Assembly (NCBI GenBank): GCA_030830565.1
Contig: JAURMR010000037.1
Location: forward strand, 54,923 to 118,922
Direction of reading: 5' to 3'
From: Acidimicrobiales bacterium
GTDB taxonomy: Bacteria > Actinomycetota > Acidimicrobiia > Acidimicrobiales > Acidimicrobilacustridaceae
DNA: 64,000 nucleotides
The notes under the pieces are model-generated. The model was not told the DNA's origin. It saw only the letters and a list, made by a program, of their open reading frames with translations, and ran no database searches. Shown here in pieces: positions 47,394 to 57,150 of this stretch (its first letter is position 1; every line of letters begins with the position of its first letter). The position numbers and the translations under genes are program-made.

Positions 47394-48230
47394 ATGTCGA
47401 CAGCACTAGTGCTTGGCGGAGGTGGGGTAGCGGGCATCGCATGGGAGATTGGCGTTCTTGACGCGCTTGCACGCGCTGGTATCGACCTCACGAGTGCTGA
47501 TCGCATCATCGGCACATCGGCAGGCGCAGCAGTAGGAGCACAGCTGCGCACGGGCGAGTCCCTGGACTCGCTGTGTGCTCGCCAACTTGTTCCGGCAGAA
47601 CAAACCGCTGAACTTCAGGTCGAGAGTTCTCTTGATGCATTGATCGAACAGTTCGCTGCCTGTTTTGAGGGTGCTCCCGATGCGATTGAAGTGCGGCGGC
47701 GACTCGGTGCCGTTGCCTTAAGTGCGCCGACGGTCGACGAGGGCGCTCGACTCGCAGTGATTGAGTCACGACTCGCATCACATGAATGGTCGGATCGCGA
47801 ACTCTTGGTGACTGCCGTCGATGCTTTCACTGGCGAGTTCAAAGTATTCGACCGACATTCTGGTGTTCCGTTGGTGTCTGCAGTTGCCGCAAGTTGTGCG
47901 GTCCCGGGGATTTGGCCGCCAGTGACGATCGGCGAAACACGCTTCATCGATGGCGGTGTGCGAAGCGGGAGTAACGCCGATCTCGCCGAAGGGTGCGACA
48001 TCGTCGTGATGATTTCTCCGTTTGCTGGCGGGTTCGGTCCCACCGCCGACGTAGAAGCTGCGTCATTGCGAGAGCAGGGGGCAATCGTTGAGGTCATCGC
48101 TGCTGATGAATCCTCAACCGCAGCATTTGGAACCAATGTCCTTGATCCAGCGACGCGCGGTCCATCCCTTCGGGAAGGCCGTCGACAGGGCGCGAGCGAG
48201 GTCGAACGAATTGCAAAGGTGTGGCCATGA
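47394..48230 (+). CDS. Patatin-like phospholipase family protein
   Basis: ALVLGGGGVAGIAWEIGVLDAL, GTSAGAAVGAQL (GxSxG), FIDGGVRSGSNAD (DGG). Confidence 0.9.
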   Translation: MSTALVLGGGGVAGIAWEIGVLDALARAGIDLTSADRIIGTSAGAAVGAQLRTGESLDSLCARQLVPAEQTAELQVESSLDALIEQFAACFEGAPDAIEVRRRLGAVALSAPTVDEGARLAVIESRLASHEWSDRELLVTAVDAFTGEFKVFDRHSGVPLVSAVAASCAVPGIWPPVTIGETRFIDGGVRSGSNADLAEGCDIVVMISPFAGGFGPTADVEAASLREQGAIVEVIAADESSTAAFGTNVLDPATRGPSLREGRRQGASEVERIAKVWP

Positions 48231-48721
48231 GCCGTCGGGAATCATCGGAAATGTCCGAACTGCTTCGTCGCCTGCGCGACGAAATGGGATCGTTGCGTCG
48301 TATCACTGGAAGCCAGCGACTTGATCGATTGATCGCTGTTCGTTCTGGCGTCGCTATCGGCGTTGCTGCAGTCGCGGTGCTGGGCAAAGTCATCGACGAT
48401 GGCCCAATGCGCATGAGCGATCTCGCCGATGTTGTTCGAACCCATCCCGCCGCCCTTACGCGACAGGTACAAGCACTCGAAGCCGAGGGGTATGTCGAAC
48501 GATCGGCCGACCCACATGACGGGCGGGCATCTGTCGTCGCGGTGACGGCGGCAGGTCGAGTTGCGCATCGCCGGATCGAGGCGGCAAACGACGAACTCAT
48601 GGCCGAACAGCTTGACGGCTGGTCCGTTGAGGAATTAGCGGCGTTAGTGGAACAGCTCGATCGTTTGGTCTCAGACCTACGAGCAGTGCCTGCATCGCGG
48701 CAATCGAAAGCAGTTGGTTAA
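48227..48721 (+). CDS. MarR family transcriptional regulator
   Basis: MRMSDLADVVRTHPAALTRQVQALEAEGYVERSADPHDGRASVVAVTAAGR. Confidence 0.88.
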   Translation: MSRRESSEMSELLRRLRDEMGSLRRITGSQRLDRLIAVRSGVAIGVAAVAVLGKVIDDGPMRMSDLADVVRTHPAALTRQVQALEAEGYVERSADPHDGRASVVAVTAAGRVAHRRIEAANDELMAEQLDGWSVEELAALVEQLDRLVSDLRAVPASRQSKAVG

Positions 48722-48726
48722 GTCCG

Positions 48727-50358
48727 GTGGAGCTTTTTCGAGCGGATCCCGTCGACGCAGCGGAGTACCACGCACAAGGTTGGTGGGGCGAAGACACCGT
48801 CGGTTCGATCGTTGCTGCGCGAGCGTCAGTCCAAGCTGACGGCGTAGCGTTCATCGCCGACGGGCGCCGCTACACGTGGGCCGAGTATCACGAAGACGCC
48901 GACGACATTGCCCGTGCGATTCTCGCGGGGGAACCCGAACGAGGCGAGCGCATAGCCGTGATGATGCCTGACGGCCCGGCGGTTCATGCCGTCTTTGTTG
49001 GCATCGAACGCGCTGGTTGTGTTGCAGTTGGCATTGGTGCACGTGCAGGCGATCGCGAAGTCGCTCACTTACTTACCCTTACTGGCGCGCGCACGTTGAT
49101 CACTGCTCCCGAGCAACACGGACGAACAGCAGCGGCATTGCGATCTGATGTTGCCGCGATGGATGCGATGGTTGACCGTCATCTTCTTGTGGGGCTTGAT
49201 GCGCAGGTCGTGGACCCTGCGCTTTCTCCCGGAGCCGAGATTGATCCGGATTGTCCGTTTCGGCCGATCCATCCCGACGAGCTCTTCTTATTGAATTCAA
49301 CTTCGGGAACAACGGGATTGCCGAAATGTGTGATGCATACACAAAACCGTTGGTTCTACTTTCACCAGTTGGCGGCCGACGCAGGTGGGTTCGGCGAGGA
49401 CGAAGTGTTCTTCGGCGCCCTTCCGGCGCCGTTTGGATTTGGGCTTTGGACAGCGCACTTCACGCCGACAGCCCTTGGAGCTCCGACAGTTGTGATGGAT
49501 CGCTTCGATGCGCACGAAGCGCTTGACCTGATTGAGCGTGAACGCGTCACTGTTTTGTGTTGCGTGAGCACACAATTCATCATGTTGCTCAATGCGCAGG
49601 CCGAGAAACCACGTGACCTTTCATCGCTCCGTTCCATGTTCACTGGAGGCGAAGCAGTTCCGTATGAACGCGCTGCGGAGTTCGAAGAAACAACAGGTGC
49701 GAAAGTGCTGCAGTTCTATGGCTCAAACGAAACGGGTGCATTGAGCCACACTTCGCATGCGTCCGACCGAGAAACTCGGCTGCGCACGGCGGGCCACGTG
49801 ATTCCTGAGATGCATGTGCGCCTGCTTGATCCTGAAACGCATGCTGAAGTTCCGGCGGGCGTCGAGGAAGGTCAACCAGCATGCAAGGGACCGGCGACTG
49901 CACTCGGGTATTGGGGCGATGCTGAGGCCAACCGGGCGCTGTTCACCGAAGATGGCTGGATGCTCATGGGCGATATCGTCCGGATTGATTCAAGTGGCGT
50001 GCTGAGCGTTGTAGGGCGCACCTCGGACTTCATCATTCGGGGCGGAAAGAACATCAGTGCGCCTGCGGTTGAAGCCGAGATCGCAACACATCCGTCTGTC
50101 GCAATGGTTGCTGCTGTTGCGTTTCCCGATCCAGTCTTCGGCGAACGAGTGTGTGCGTATGTGGAACTACGCCCGGGCACCAGTGTCACGCTCGATGGAC
50201 TTGTCGACCATCTACGTACTCGGTCGGTATCGCGAGAATGGTGGCCTGAACACCTCGTCGTCGTTGATCAACTGCCGAGATCTTCAGGTGGCAAAGTGGC
50301 CAAGGGTGACCTCAAGGCCGATGCGGCGAAGCGATCCGCCGAACTGCACAGCAGTTAA
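48727..50358 (+). CDS. AMP-binding acyl-CoA synthetase/ligase
   Basis: LFLLNSTSGTTGLPKCVMHTQNRW, FYGSNETGALSHTSH, WMLMGDIVRIDSSGVLSVVGRTSDFIIRGGKNIS. Confidence 0.92.
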   Translation: MELFRADPVDAAEYHAQGWWGEDTVGSIVAARASVQADGVAFIADGRRYTWAEYHEDADDIARAILAGEPERGERIAVMMPDGPAVHAVFVGIERAGCVAVGIGARAGDREVAHLLTLTGARTLITAPEQHGRTAAALRSDVAAMDAMVDRHLLVGLDAQVVDPALSPGAEIDPDCPFRPIHPDELFLLNSTSGTTGLPKCVMHTQNRWFYFHQLAADAGGFGEDEVFFGALPAPFGFGLWTAHFTPTALGAPTVVMDRFDAHEALDLIERERVTVLCCVSTQFIMLLNAQAEKPRDLSSLRSMFTGGEAVPYERAAEFEETTGAKVLQFYGSNETGALSHTSHASDRETRLRTAGHVIPEMHVRLLDPETHAEVPAGVEEGQPACKGPATALGYWGDAEANRALFTEDGWMLMGDIVRIDSSGVLSVVGRTSDFIIRGGKNISAPAVEAEIATHPSVAMVAAVAFPDPVFGERVCAYVELRPGTSVTLDGLVDHLRTRSVSREWWPEHLVVVDQLPRSSGGKVAKGDLKADAAKRSAELHSS

Positions 50359-50367
50359 CTGGCCTGC

Positions 50368-51144
50368 TTAACGAGCGGTCCAGCCACCGTCGACCATGAC
50401 AAGTGAGCCGGTCATGAAACTTCCGGCCTCGGACGCAAGCAGGAGGACTGCTCCATCAATCTCGTTGACCTGGCCAACGCGCATCATTGGTGTATTCGTC
50501 GTAATGAATGACGAGCCATTGTCAGTTGAGGTCAGAGCTTCAATCATTTCGGTCTCAAACCAACCAGGGCAGATTGCATTGACGCGGACACCCTTTCGGG
50601 CCCATTGCAGGCCCATCTCGCGGGTGAGATTTACGAGTCCGCCCTTTGCTGCGCTGTAGCCCGAATCTTTGGCAGGGGTTGCTCCGACGACGCCAAGGAT
50701 GGACGCGATGTTGATGACAGAGCCATGGCCACGTTGGACCATCGAAACCCCAACCAGTTTCATGAGATGCCACGAAGCTGTGAGATTCAGTTCGATCATT
50801 TGTTCAAAGTCTTCGAGCGATTCGTTCTCGATTGACGTTGCATTTACCGCACCTGCGTTGTTGACCAAGATGTCAACCGGACCAAGGTTCTCATGAACGT
50901 TCTTCACAAGTTTCTCTCGGTCCGTGGCGATCGTGAGATCCGATGGAAACGCGGTGATCAGAGGGGACTCTTTTTCGATCTCCGAAAGGAGTTCAGTGCG
51001 ACGTGCGGTGACGGCAACCTTTGCACCCGCGGCCGCGAGCACGAGAGCAATTCGACGTCCGATACCTGAAGACGCGCCCGTGACGAGAGCCGTTTTCCCA
51101 GAAAGGTCGAAGAGCTCTGCTGGGGTCTTGATCAATGGTGTCAT
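50368..51144 (-). CDS. SDR family oxidoreductase
   Basis: TALVTGASSGIGRRIALVLAAAG, SAAKGGLVNLTREMGLQW, FMTGSLVMVDGGWTAR. Confidence 0.9.
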   Translation of the reverse strand: MTPLIKTPAELFDLSGKTALVTGASSGIGRRIALVLAAAGAKVAVTARRTELLSEIEKESPLITAFPSDLTIATDREKLVKNVHENLGPVDILVNNAGAVNATSIENESLEDFEQMIELNLTASWHLMKLVGVSMVQRGHGSVINIASILGVVGATPAKDSGYSAAKGGLVNLTREMGLQWARKGVRVNAICPGWFETEMIEALTSTDNGSSFITTNTPMMRVGQVNEIDGAVLLLASEAGSFMTGSLVMVDGGWTAR

Positions 51145-51166
51145 CGGGTACTTGGAAGCCGAGCGA

Positions 51167-53032
51167 TCACTTTGTTGCTGGTGTGGTGTCGCCAGTTCGG
51201 ATCATTGAGAGCGCTGAGGCGGTGATGCCGGCAGCGTCGAGTCCCAGATCGGCGAGGATCGCATCGGGCTTGCCGTGGGCGATGTACTGGGACGGAATGC
51301 CGAGGACTCGCACGCGTGGTTCGGCTTCACCGATTGTGCGCTCGCTGACGAGGTCAGCGACGGACATGCCGACGCCGCCTTCGCGAAGGCCGTCTTCAAC
51401 GGTGATCACAAAGGGATGGCGAGCTGCGTCATCGATCATCGTGGGATCGAGGGGCTTCACGACTCGTGCATCCCAGACCGTCACAGAAATTCCTTGGGCC
51501 TCAAGTGCATCTGCTGCGATTTCAGCGGCATCAAGCATCTTGCCAACGCTGACAATGCACAACTGCGATCCGGTGCGAGTTCGACGAGCATTGAGACCGT
51601 GACCGACTTCTTCGGGCGGTGATTGACGTGCAGCGGTCTTTGCCCAACGAATTGCAACAGGACCATCGGTGATGTCCAGTGCATCGTGCAGCATCTGGCC
51701 AATTTCCTGATAGGAGGACGGTGCAAAGACCGTCATGTTGGGAACCTTGGTGAGTAGCACCATGTCGAGCACACCGTGATGACTCGGACCATCGTCGCCA
51801 GTAATGCCTGCACGGTCGAGACAAAAGACAACGGGCTGATCGTGCAGGCCGACATCGAGGTTGACCTGATCGAACGCACGAGTGAGGAATGTTGAATAGA
51901 CAGCGACGACGGGACGAAGGCCGCCCATGGCCATTCCTGCGGCGGCCGTAACGGCGTGCTGTTCGGCAATGCCGACGTCGAACATACGGCCCGGGAATCG
52001 TTCGGCAAACGGGAGGATGCCGGTGGAGTCGGGCATTGCTGCGGTGATCGCAACAAGTTCCGGACGGGCTTCGCCTTCCTTCACGAGTGCTTCAGTGAAT
52101 GCTGCGGTAAAGCTTCCGGGCTTGGCTTCGGAAGTGTCGTGAAGCCGCTTAATGGGGTCGTTCTCAGCTGGACCGTAGCCCCGTCCCTTTTGGGTGAGGA
52201 CGTGGATGACTTGAGGGCCACCCGGCATCGCTGCAGCATTCCGAAGCGCTTCTTCAAGCACCGGAATATCGTGACCATCAAAGGGGCCGGAATAGCGGAC
52301 GCCGAGTGCTTCAAAGAACGCGGTTGGTTCGAACGCTTCGCGAATGGCCGCTTTGGTTGCGTCAAGGCCGGTCTTGGCAATGTTGCCAACAACGGGAAGA
52401 TCAGCGAGCAGTTTTTCGAGTTTGGCCTGGCGTCGCATGTACACCGGGTTGTTTCGGATCTTTACGAGGCTCTCGCCCAGTCTCGAAACAGTGGGAGCGT
52501 AGGAACGACCGTTGTCGTTCAGGATGATGATGCAGTCGCGCCCTGAATGTCCGAGGTTGTTGAGTCCTTCGAATGCCATTCCGCCAGTCATCGAACCGTC
52601 GCCAATAACGGCGACGATTCGGCGAGCATCAGCGCCCTTTGTTGCTTCGGCGACAGAAAGTCCATACGCCCAGCTCAGAACGGTTGACGCGTGACTGTTT
52701 TCGATCCAGTCATGTTCGGATTCGTCGCGTGAGGGGTACCCCGAAAGTCCCTGGGCCTGACGGAGATCATCGAAGCCTTTTGCTCGACCAGTCACCATCT
52801 TGTGGGGATAGGCCTGGTGTCCGGTGTCCCAAAGGATGATGTCTTCCGGAGAGTCGAAGACTCGATGAATGGCGAGGGTGAGTTCGACGACGCCGAGATT
52901 GGAACCGAGGTGGCCGCCATGGGTGTTGACCGAACTGATGATGACCTCGCGCATTTCGGACGCGAGCGTGGTGAGTTGCTCGGGAGTGAGGGCCTTGAGA
53001 TCGGCCGGTGACTCAATCGTCTCAATGATCAT
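51167..53032 (-). CDS. dxs: 1-deoxy-D-xylulose-5-phosphate synthase
   Basis: HGGHLGSNLGVVELTLAIHRVFDSPEDIILWDTGHQAYPHKMVTGR, VIGDGSMTGGMAFEGLNN, DVGIAEQHAVTAAAGMA. Confidence 0.95.
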   Translation of the reverse strand: MIIETIESPADLKALTPEQLTTLASEMREVIISSVNTHGGHLGSNLGVVELTLAIHRVFDSPEDIILWDTGHQAYPHKMVTGRAKGFDDLRQAQGLSGYPSRDESEHDWIENSHASTVLSWAYGLSVAEATKGADARRIVAVIGDGSMTGGMAFEGLNNLGHSGRDCIIILNDNGRSYAPTVSRLGESLVKIRNNPVYMRRQAKLEKLLADLPVVGNIAKTGLDATKAAIREAFEPTAFFEALGVRYSGPFDGHDIPVLEEALRNAAAMPGGPQVIHVLTQKGRGYGPAENDPIKRLHDTSEAKPGSFTAAFTEALVKEGEARPELVAITAAMPDSTGILPFAERFPGRMFDVGIAEQHAVTAAAGMAMGGLRPVVAVYSTFLTRAFDQVNLDVGLHDQPVVFCLDRAGITGDDGPSHHGVLDMVLLTKVPNMTVFAPSSYQEIGQMLHDALDITDGPVAIRWAKTAARQSPPEEVGHGLNARRTRTGSQLCIVSVGKMLDAAEIAADALEAQGISVTVWDARVVKPLDPTMIDDAARHPFVITVEDGLREGGVGMSVADLVSERTIGEAEPRVRVLGIPSQYIAHGKPDAILADLGLDAAGITASALSMIRTGDTTPATK

Positions 53033-53189
53033 GGGCGAAGTCCTTGTCGGCGGCGTTTGGAGAGCGCTGCGACGGGAGACAGAGGTTGGTCGCCGGGTTT
53101 GGCGATCGAGGGCTAACGCTACCGTCCCGCGCCGGTAAGCCCCTATCTCTGGCCAATCAATTACGGGAGGGCCTGAGTGATTCGCTTCG

Positions 53190-54275
53190 TTACTGGCGCT
53201 TCCGCCCGCCTACGGCAAAGGCCGGGGCGCCAAAGAGGCTGGCGACAAGGTTGATCACATAGAGCACGAGGCCGAGGGCTACGGCCTTTTCGGCGGGCAC
53301 GCCAAGTGGCACAAGGAAAAGTACGAATGCGCTTTCACGAACGCCAAGGCCGGCTATGCCGATCGGAAGTACCTGCAGGATCAGTACCGCTGGATAGAAC
53401 GCAAGAAGTGCCGTTAAGCCAAGCCAACTGAATCCGAGCGCAGCCGCCACCATGAGTGCGGCAATACAAAGCGCAACTTGATACACGAGACCGGCGATGA
53501 GAATGGAAAGCGCTGCGAGTGTTTGTTGGCGCAACTCGGTGACGCTTTGATGGATCGCATCAACAAAGCGTCGCCAACCTTCTGTTGATGCGAAGCGACC
53601 GCCAAGTCGTGGATGATTCGCAGCGAGAAGCACGACAACGAGAGCTAAAAGAGTCACGATTGCGACAGCGAGTGCAAGCACTGTGGCGCGTCCAAGTTCG
53701 CGCAACCCCGGATTAATCGCGAGTCCAAAGAAGGTGATGAGCGGAAGGACCAACCATCCGGTGAGTCGTTCGAGGGCGACAGAGGCAAAAGTGGTTTCCG
53801 GCTGGCCATTGGTCTTCGAGAGTCGTGAGACCCTCAAGACATCGCCACCAATCGTGGTTGGAAGCACATTCGACACAAACTGCCCTGCAAAATAGAGCGG
53901 CACAAGTACGCGCAGCCGTTCGCGAAGTCCAAGGGCGCGGAGGACCGATTGCCAACGAACCGCTGAGAGAGCAATCCCCACAAATGTCATAGACGTTGCT
54001 GCCAGCAGCCAGAGAATGGTGTTGAGATCCCATGCGGGGATGAGATCAGACCAGTGAATTTCGGGGAACTTCCACCACAGCACGCCAAGCATCAAAAGAC
54101 TCACGGCGAGTCTGAGAGGGAGCGCCCAGCGGTGCCGACGTTCGCGCTTGGTTCCCGCGGTTTCGACTGCGTCAATGAGCCCTTCGACGGAGACTGACGC
54201 GATATCGCCGAGTCCTGGTTCGGCCCCATCGCCGTCGTGCGGACCGAATGCCGTCGGTCGATGGGAATCGTTCAT
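53190..54275 (-). CDS. Lysylphosphatidylglycerol synthase TM-region family (YbhN-like) protein
   Basis: LVPLYFAGQFVSNVLPTTIGGDVLRVSRLSK, VLPIGIAGLGVRESAFVLFLVPLGVPAEKAVALGLV. Confidence 0.85.
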   Translation of the reverse strand: MNDSHRPTAFGPHDGDGAEPGLGDIASVSVEGLIDAVETAGTKRERRHRWALPLRLAVSLLMLGVLWWKFPEIHWSDLIPAWDLNTILWLLAATSMTFVGIALSAVRWQSVLRALGLRERLRVLVPLYFAGQFVSNVLPTTIGGDVLRVSRLSKTNGQPETTFASVALERLTGWLVLPLITFFGLAINPGLRELGRATVLALAVAIVTLLALVVVLLAANHPRLGGRFASTEGWRRFVDAIHQSVTELRQQTLAALSILIAGLVYQVALCIAALMVAAALGFSWLGLTALLAFYPAVLILQVLPIGIAGLGVRESAFVLFLVPLGVPAEKAVALGLVLYVINLVASLFGAPAFAVGGRKRQ

Positions 54276-54418
54276 CTTGTGAGTCTACGAATGGGCGCGG
54301 ACTGGTTTGGGACCTTCGTTCACGGTGCTTGGCAGAAGGACAAGGCCGGTACGATACGGCGCTTAGCGGGGAGTACATCTGCAGCCATGCCCGCAGAATC
54401 GGACCGGAGAAGAAACTG

Positions 54419-55810
54419 ATGATCGAACAATCGGTGCTTGAAGAAGTTCTCGGCGTCGCAATGCGAACGGGCGGAGAATTTGCCGAAGTCTTTGCTGAAG
54501 ATCGTCGAAATGCATCCGCAGTCCTTGATGATGGTCGTGTTGAAGAACTGACCTCCGGACGCGATCGAGGTGCAGGCATTCGAGTTGTTGTCGGCGATAC
54601 AACGGGGTTCGCTCACACTGCCGACCTCTCCGAGGCTGGACTCATTGCTGCCGCGGAAGCAGCAGCGGCCGCGGCTCGCGGCGGTGGCGGCGGTGCAAAT
54701 GTCGTTGCGCTTACGCGCGGATCTGCGTCTCGTGGCTACGACATTGAGACCTATCCCGGCGATGTTCCCAAGGCTCGCAAAGTTGAACTTCTAACACGCG
54801 CCGACGAAGCCGCCCGTTCTGTGGGAGACGCGATCTCGCAGGTCTCGGTGAGTTACGGCGACAATCGTCGACGCATCCTTGTTGCCAATTCTGACGGTTT
54901 GTTTGTCGAAGATGAAACGGTTCGAACGTTCTTCGCCGTGAGCTGCGTTGCGACCGGCGATACGGGTATGCAGACAGGGCGCGAGAGTGTCGGTCACACG
55001 ATCGGCTTTGAACTTTTCGACATGTACGACATTGATCAGCTGGCGCGAAACGCCGCGGATCGTGCGCTCACCAAGTTGGCGGCTCGTCCGGCGCCGAGCG
55101 GCCAAATGCCAGTCGTCATCGGAAGTGGTGGCGGTGGCGTGTTGTTCCACGAGGCATGCGGACATGGCCTTGAAGCAGACCTTGTTTCGAAGGGCGCATC
55201 GGTCTTCCGCGGCCGTGTTGGTCAGCAGGTGGCCTCAAAGGGCGTCACGGTTGTTGATGACGGGACGATGGTCCGCGAGTGGGGGAATATCGCAGTTGAC
55301 GATGAAGGCAATCCCGCGCAGCGCAATGTTTTGATCGAGGACGGGATTCTCACCGACTACATGTGGGATCACCTGCGTGCTCGAAAAGAGGGTCGCCGCA
55401 GTTCAGGAAACGGACGCCGTCAGAGTTACCAGAACCTTCCGATGGTTCGAATGACGAACACGTATCTCCTTGCCGGCGAGGAAGATCCTGAATCGATCAT
55501 CGCGTCGACGCCGAAGGGTGTGTACGTCAAGCATCTTGGTGGCGGTCAGGTGAATACCGCCACCGGTGATTTCGTTTTCGGAATGACCGAGGCCTATCTC
55601 ATCGAAGATGGGAAGGTCACCGAGCCGCTTCGTGAAGGAAACCTCATTGGAAATGGTCCCGAGGTCTTGCAGCGAATCGATGCGCTCGGCAATGACTTCG
55701 CGATGGGTCCGCCAGGAACCTGCGGAAAAGATGGACAAGGAGTTCCGGTGGGCGATGGAGTGCCGACACTGCGCGTGTCTTCGCTCACCATTGGTGGCAC
55801 GGCCGCATGA
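54419..55810 (+). CDS. tldD: TldD family metalloprotease
   Basis: GGGGVLFHEACGHGLEADLVSKGASVFRGRVG (HExxxH), NLPMVRMTNTYLLAGEEDPESIIAS. Confidence 0.92.
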   Translation: MIEQSVLEEVLGVAMRTGGEFAEVFAEDRRNASAVLDDGRVEELTSGRDRGAGIRVVVGDTTGFAHTADLSEAGLIAAAEAAAAAARGGGGGANVVALTRGSASRGYDIETYPGDVPKARKVELLTRADEAARSVGDAISQVSVSYGDNRRRILVANSDGLFVEDETVRTFFAVSCVATGDTGMQTGRESVGHTIGFELFDMYDIDQLARNAADRALTKLAARPAPSGQMPVVIGSGGGGVLFHEACGHGLEADLVSKGASVFRGRVGQQVASKGVTVVDDGTMVREWGNIAVDDEGNPAQRNVLIEDGILTDYMWDHLRARKEGRRSSGNGRRQSYQNLPMVRMTNTYLLAGEEDPESIIASTPKGVYVKHLGGGQVNTATGDFVFGMTEAYLIEDGKVTEPLREGNLIGNGPEVLQRIDALGNDFAMGPPGTCGKDGQGVPVGDGVPTLRVSSLTIGGTAA

Positions 55811-57150
55811 GCGATGAACTTCTGGCGATTGCCGACCGCGTCGTCGCAATGGCCAAACCGGGCGAACAAGTCGAAGCAGTTGTTGTTCGCGGTACCGAAA
55901 CCGAAATCAAAGTCTTTGGCGGTGATGTCGAATCGTTGTCATCGGCACAATCGCAAGGCGTCGGAATTCGAATCGTGGTCGATGGCCGCCAAGGTTTCGC
56001 CTACGCCGGCAGTCTCGACGAATCAGCAATTGCAGAAACGCTGGCTGACGCTCGTGACAACGTGAGCTTCGCCACCTTCGATGAATTCGCAGGACTCGCT
56101 GAACCTGATGGCATCTCGATTCCAGTTCTCGATCTCTATCGGGACTCAATGGTTTCTTTCGATACCGCAGACAAAATTGCAATGGCAATCGAGCTTGAAC
56201 GCGTTGTCATGGCCGCTGATCCGCGAATTTCGGGAATCGAATCTGCTGAATACGCCGACTCAATTTCCGAAGCCGCAATTGCCTCGAGCACAGGGATTCG
56301 AACCGTAGGGAGTGAAACCAGTTGCTATGTCGCCACCTACGCGATGGCGACGGAAGGCGATGACACCCAGACTGGTTTTGGTTTCTCTGTTGGGCGTGAA
56401 CCGTCGGAACTTGATCCCTCGCGAGCCGCAATCGACGCGGCCTCTCGGGCAACTCGAATGCTTGGTGCAGTGCAACCCCCAAGCGGTCGACTCACCGTGG
56501 TGCTCGACCCGTGGGTCACCGCCCAGTTCCTCGGCATTTTGGGGTACACCCTCGATGGCGATTCAGTTCTCAAGGGGCGATCCCTGTTTGCTGACCGGTT
56601 AGGCGAATCAGTTGGCTCCTCACTCCTCACCCTGATCGATGATCCGACTGATGTCCGCTCATTCACTGCGACTGACGCTGATGGCGAAGGGCTTGCTGCT
56701 CGTCGCAACGTGCTGATTGAAAACGGCATGCTGCAGCAATTCGTGCACAACGCGTATTCAGCCCGACGGGCTGGAACGGTGAGTACCGGAAACGCGGTCC
56801 GCGGTTTCAAAAGCACCCCATCGGTCGGATGCCTGTCGGTTTCGCTTGTTCCCGGCACCTCTGATCCTGCTGCACTTATCGCCGGGATCGATGACGGTGT
56901 TCTCGTGCAAGAAGTCTCAGGGCTTCACTCGGGTGTGAACCCGGTGAGTGGCGATTTCTCGACGGGCGCCGAAGGTCTACGTATCCGCAACGGGGAATTA
57001 GCCGAACCAGTTCGAGAATTCACGATTGCTTCAACGCTGCAGAAAATGTTGCGCGATGTTCAAGCCGTTGGCAACGATCTCGAGTTTCTTCCGATGAATG
57101 CGTCGGGAGTTTCCCTCGTTGTCGCCGATCTCACAGTTTCGGGCTCGTGA
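55807..57150 (+). CDS. TldE/PmbA family protein, copy 1
   Basis: VDGRQGFAYAGSLDESAIAETLADARDN, GSLLTLIDDPT, VQEVSGLHSGVNPVSGDFSTGAEGLRIRNGELAEPVREFTIAST. Confidence 0.9.
   Translation: MSDELLAIADRVVAMAKPGEQVEAVVVRGTETEIKVFGGDVESLSSAQSQGVGIRIVVDGRQGFAYAGSLDESAIAETLADARDNVSFATFDEFAGLAEPDGISIPVLDLYRDSMVSFDTADKIAMAIELERVVMAADPRISGIESAEYADSISEAAIASSTGIRTVGSETSCYVATYAMATEGDDTQTGFGFSVGREPSELDPSRAAIDAASRATRMLGAVQPPSGRLTVVLDPWVTAQFLGILGYTLDGDSVLKGRSLFADRLGESVGSSLLTLIDDPTDVRSFTATDADGEGLAARRNVLIENGMLQQFVHNAYSARRAGTVSTGNAVRGFKSTPSVGCLSVSLVPGTSDPAALIAGIDDGVLVQEVSGLHSGVNPVSGDFSTGAEGLRIRNGELAEPVREFTIASTLQKMLRDVQAVGNDLEFLPMNASGVSLVVADLTVSGS

Noticed and set aside
56290-56310. GGGATTCGAACCGTAG tRNA-like motif
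   Set aside because: Inside the PmbA coding frame, no cloverleaf possible nearby.
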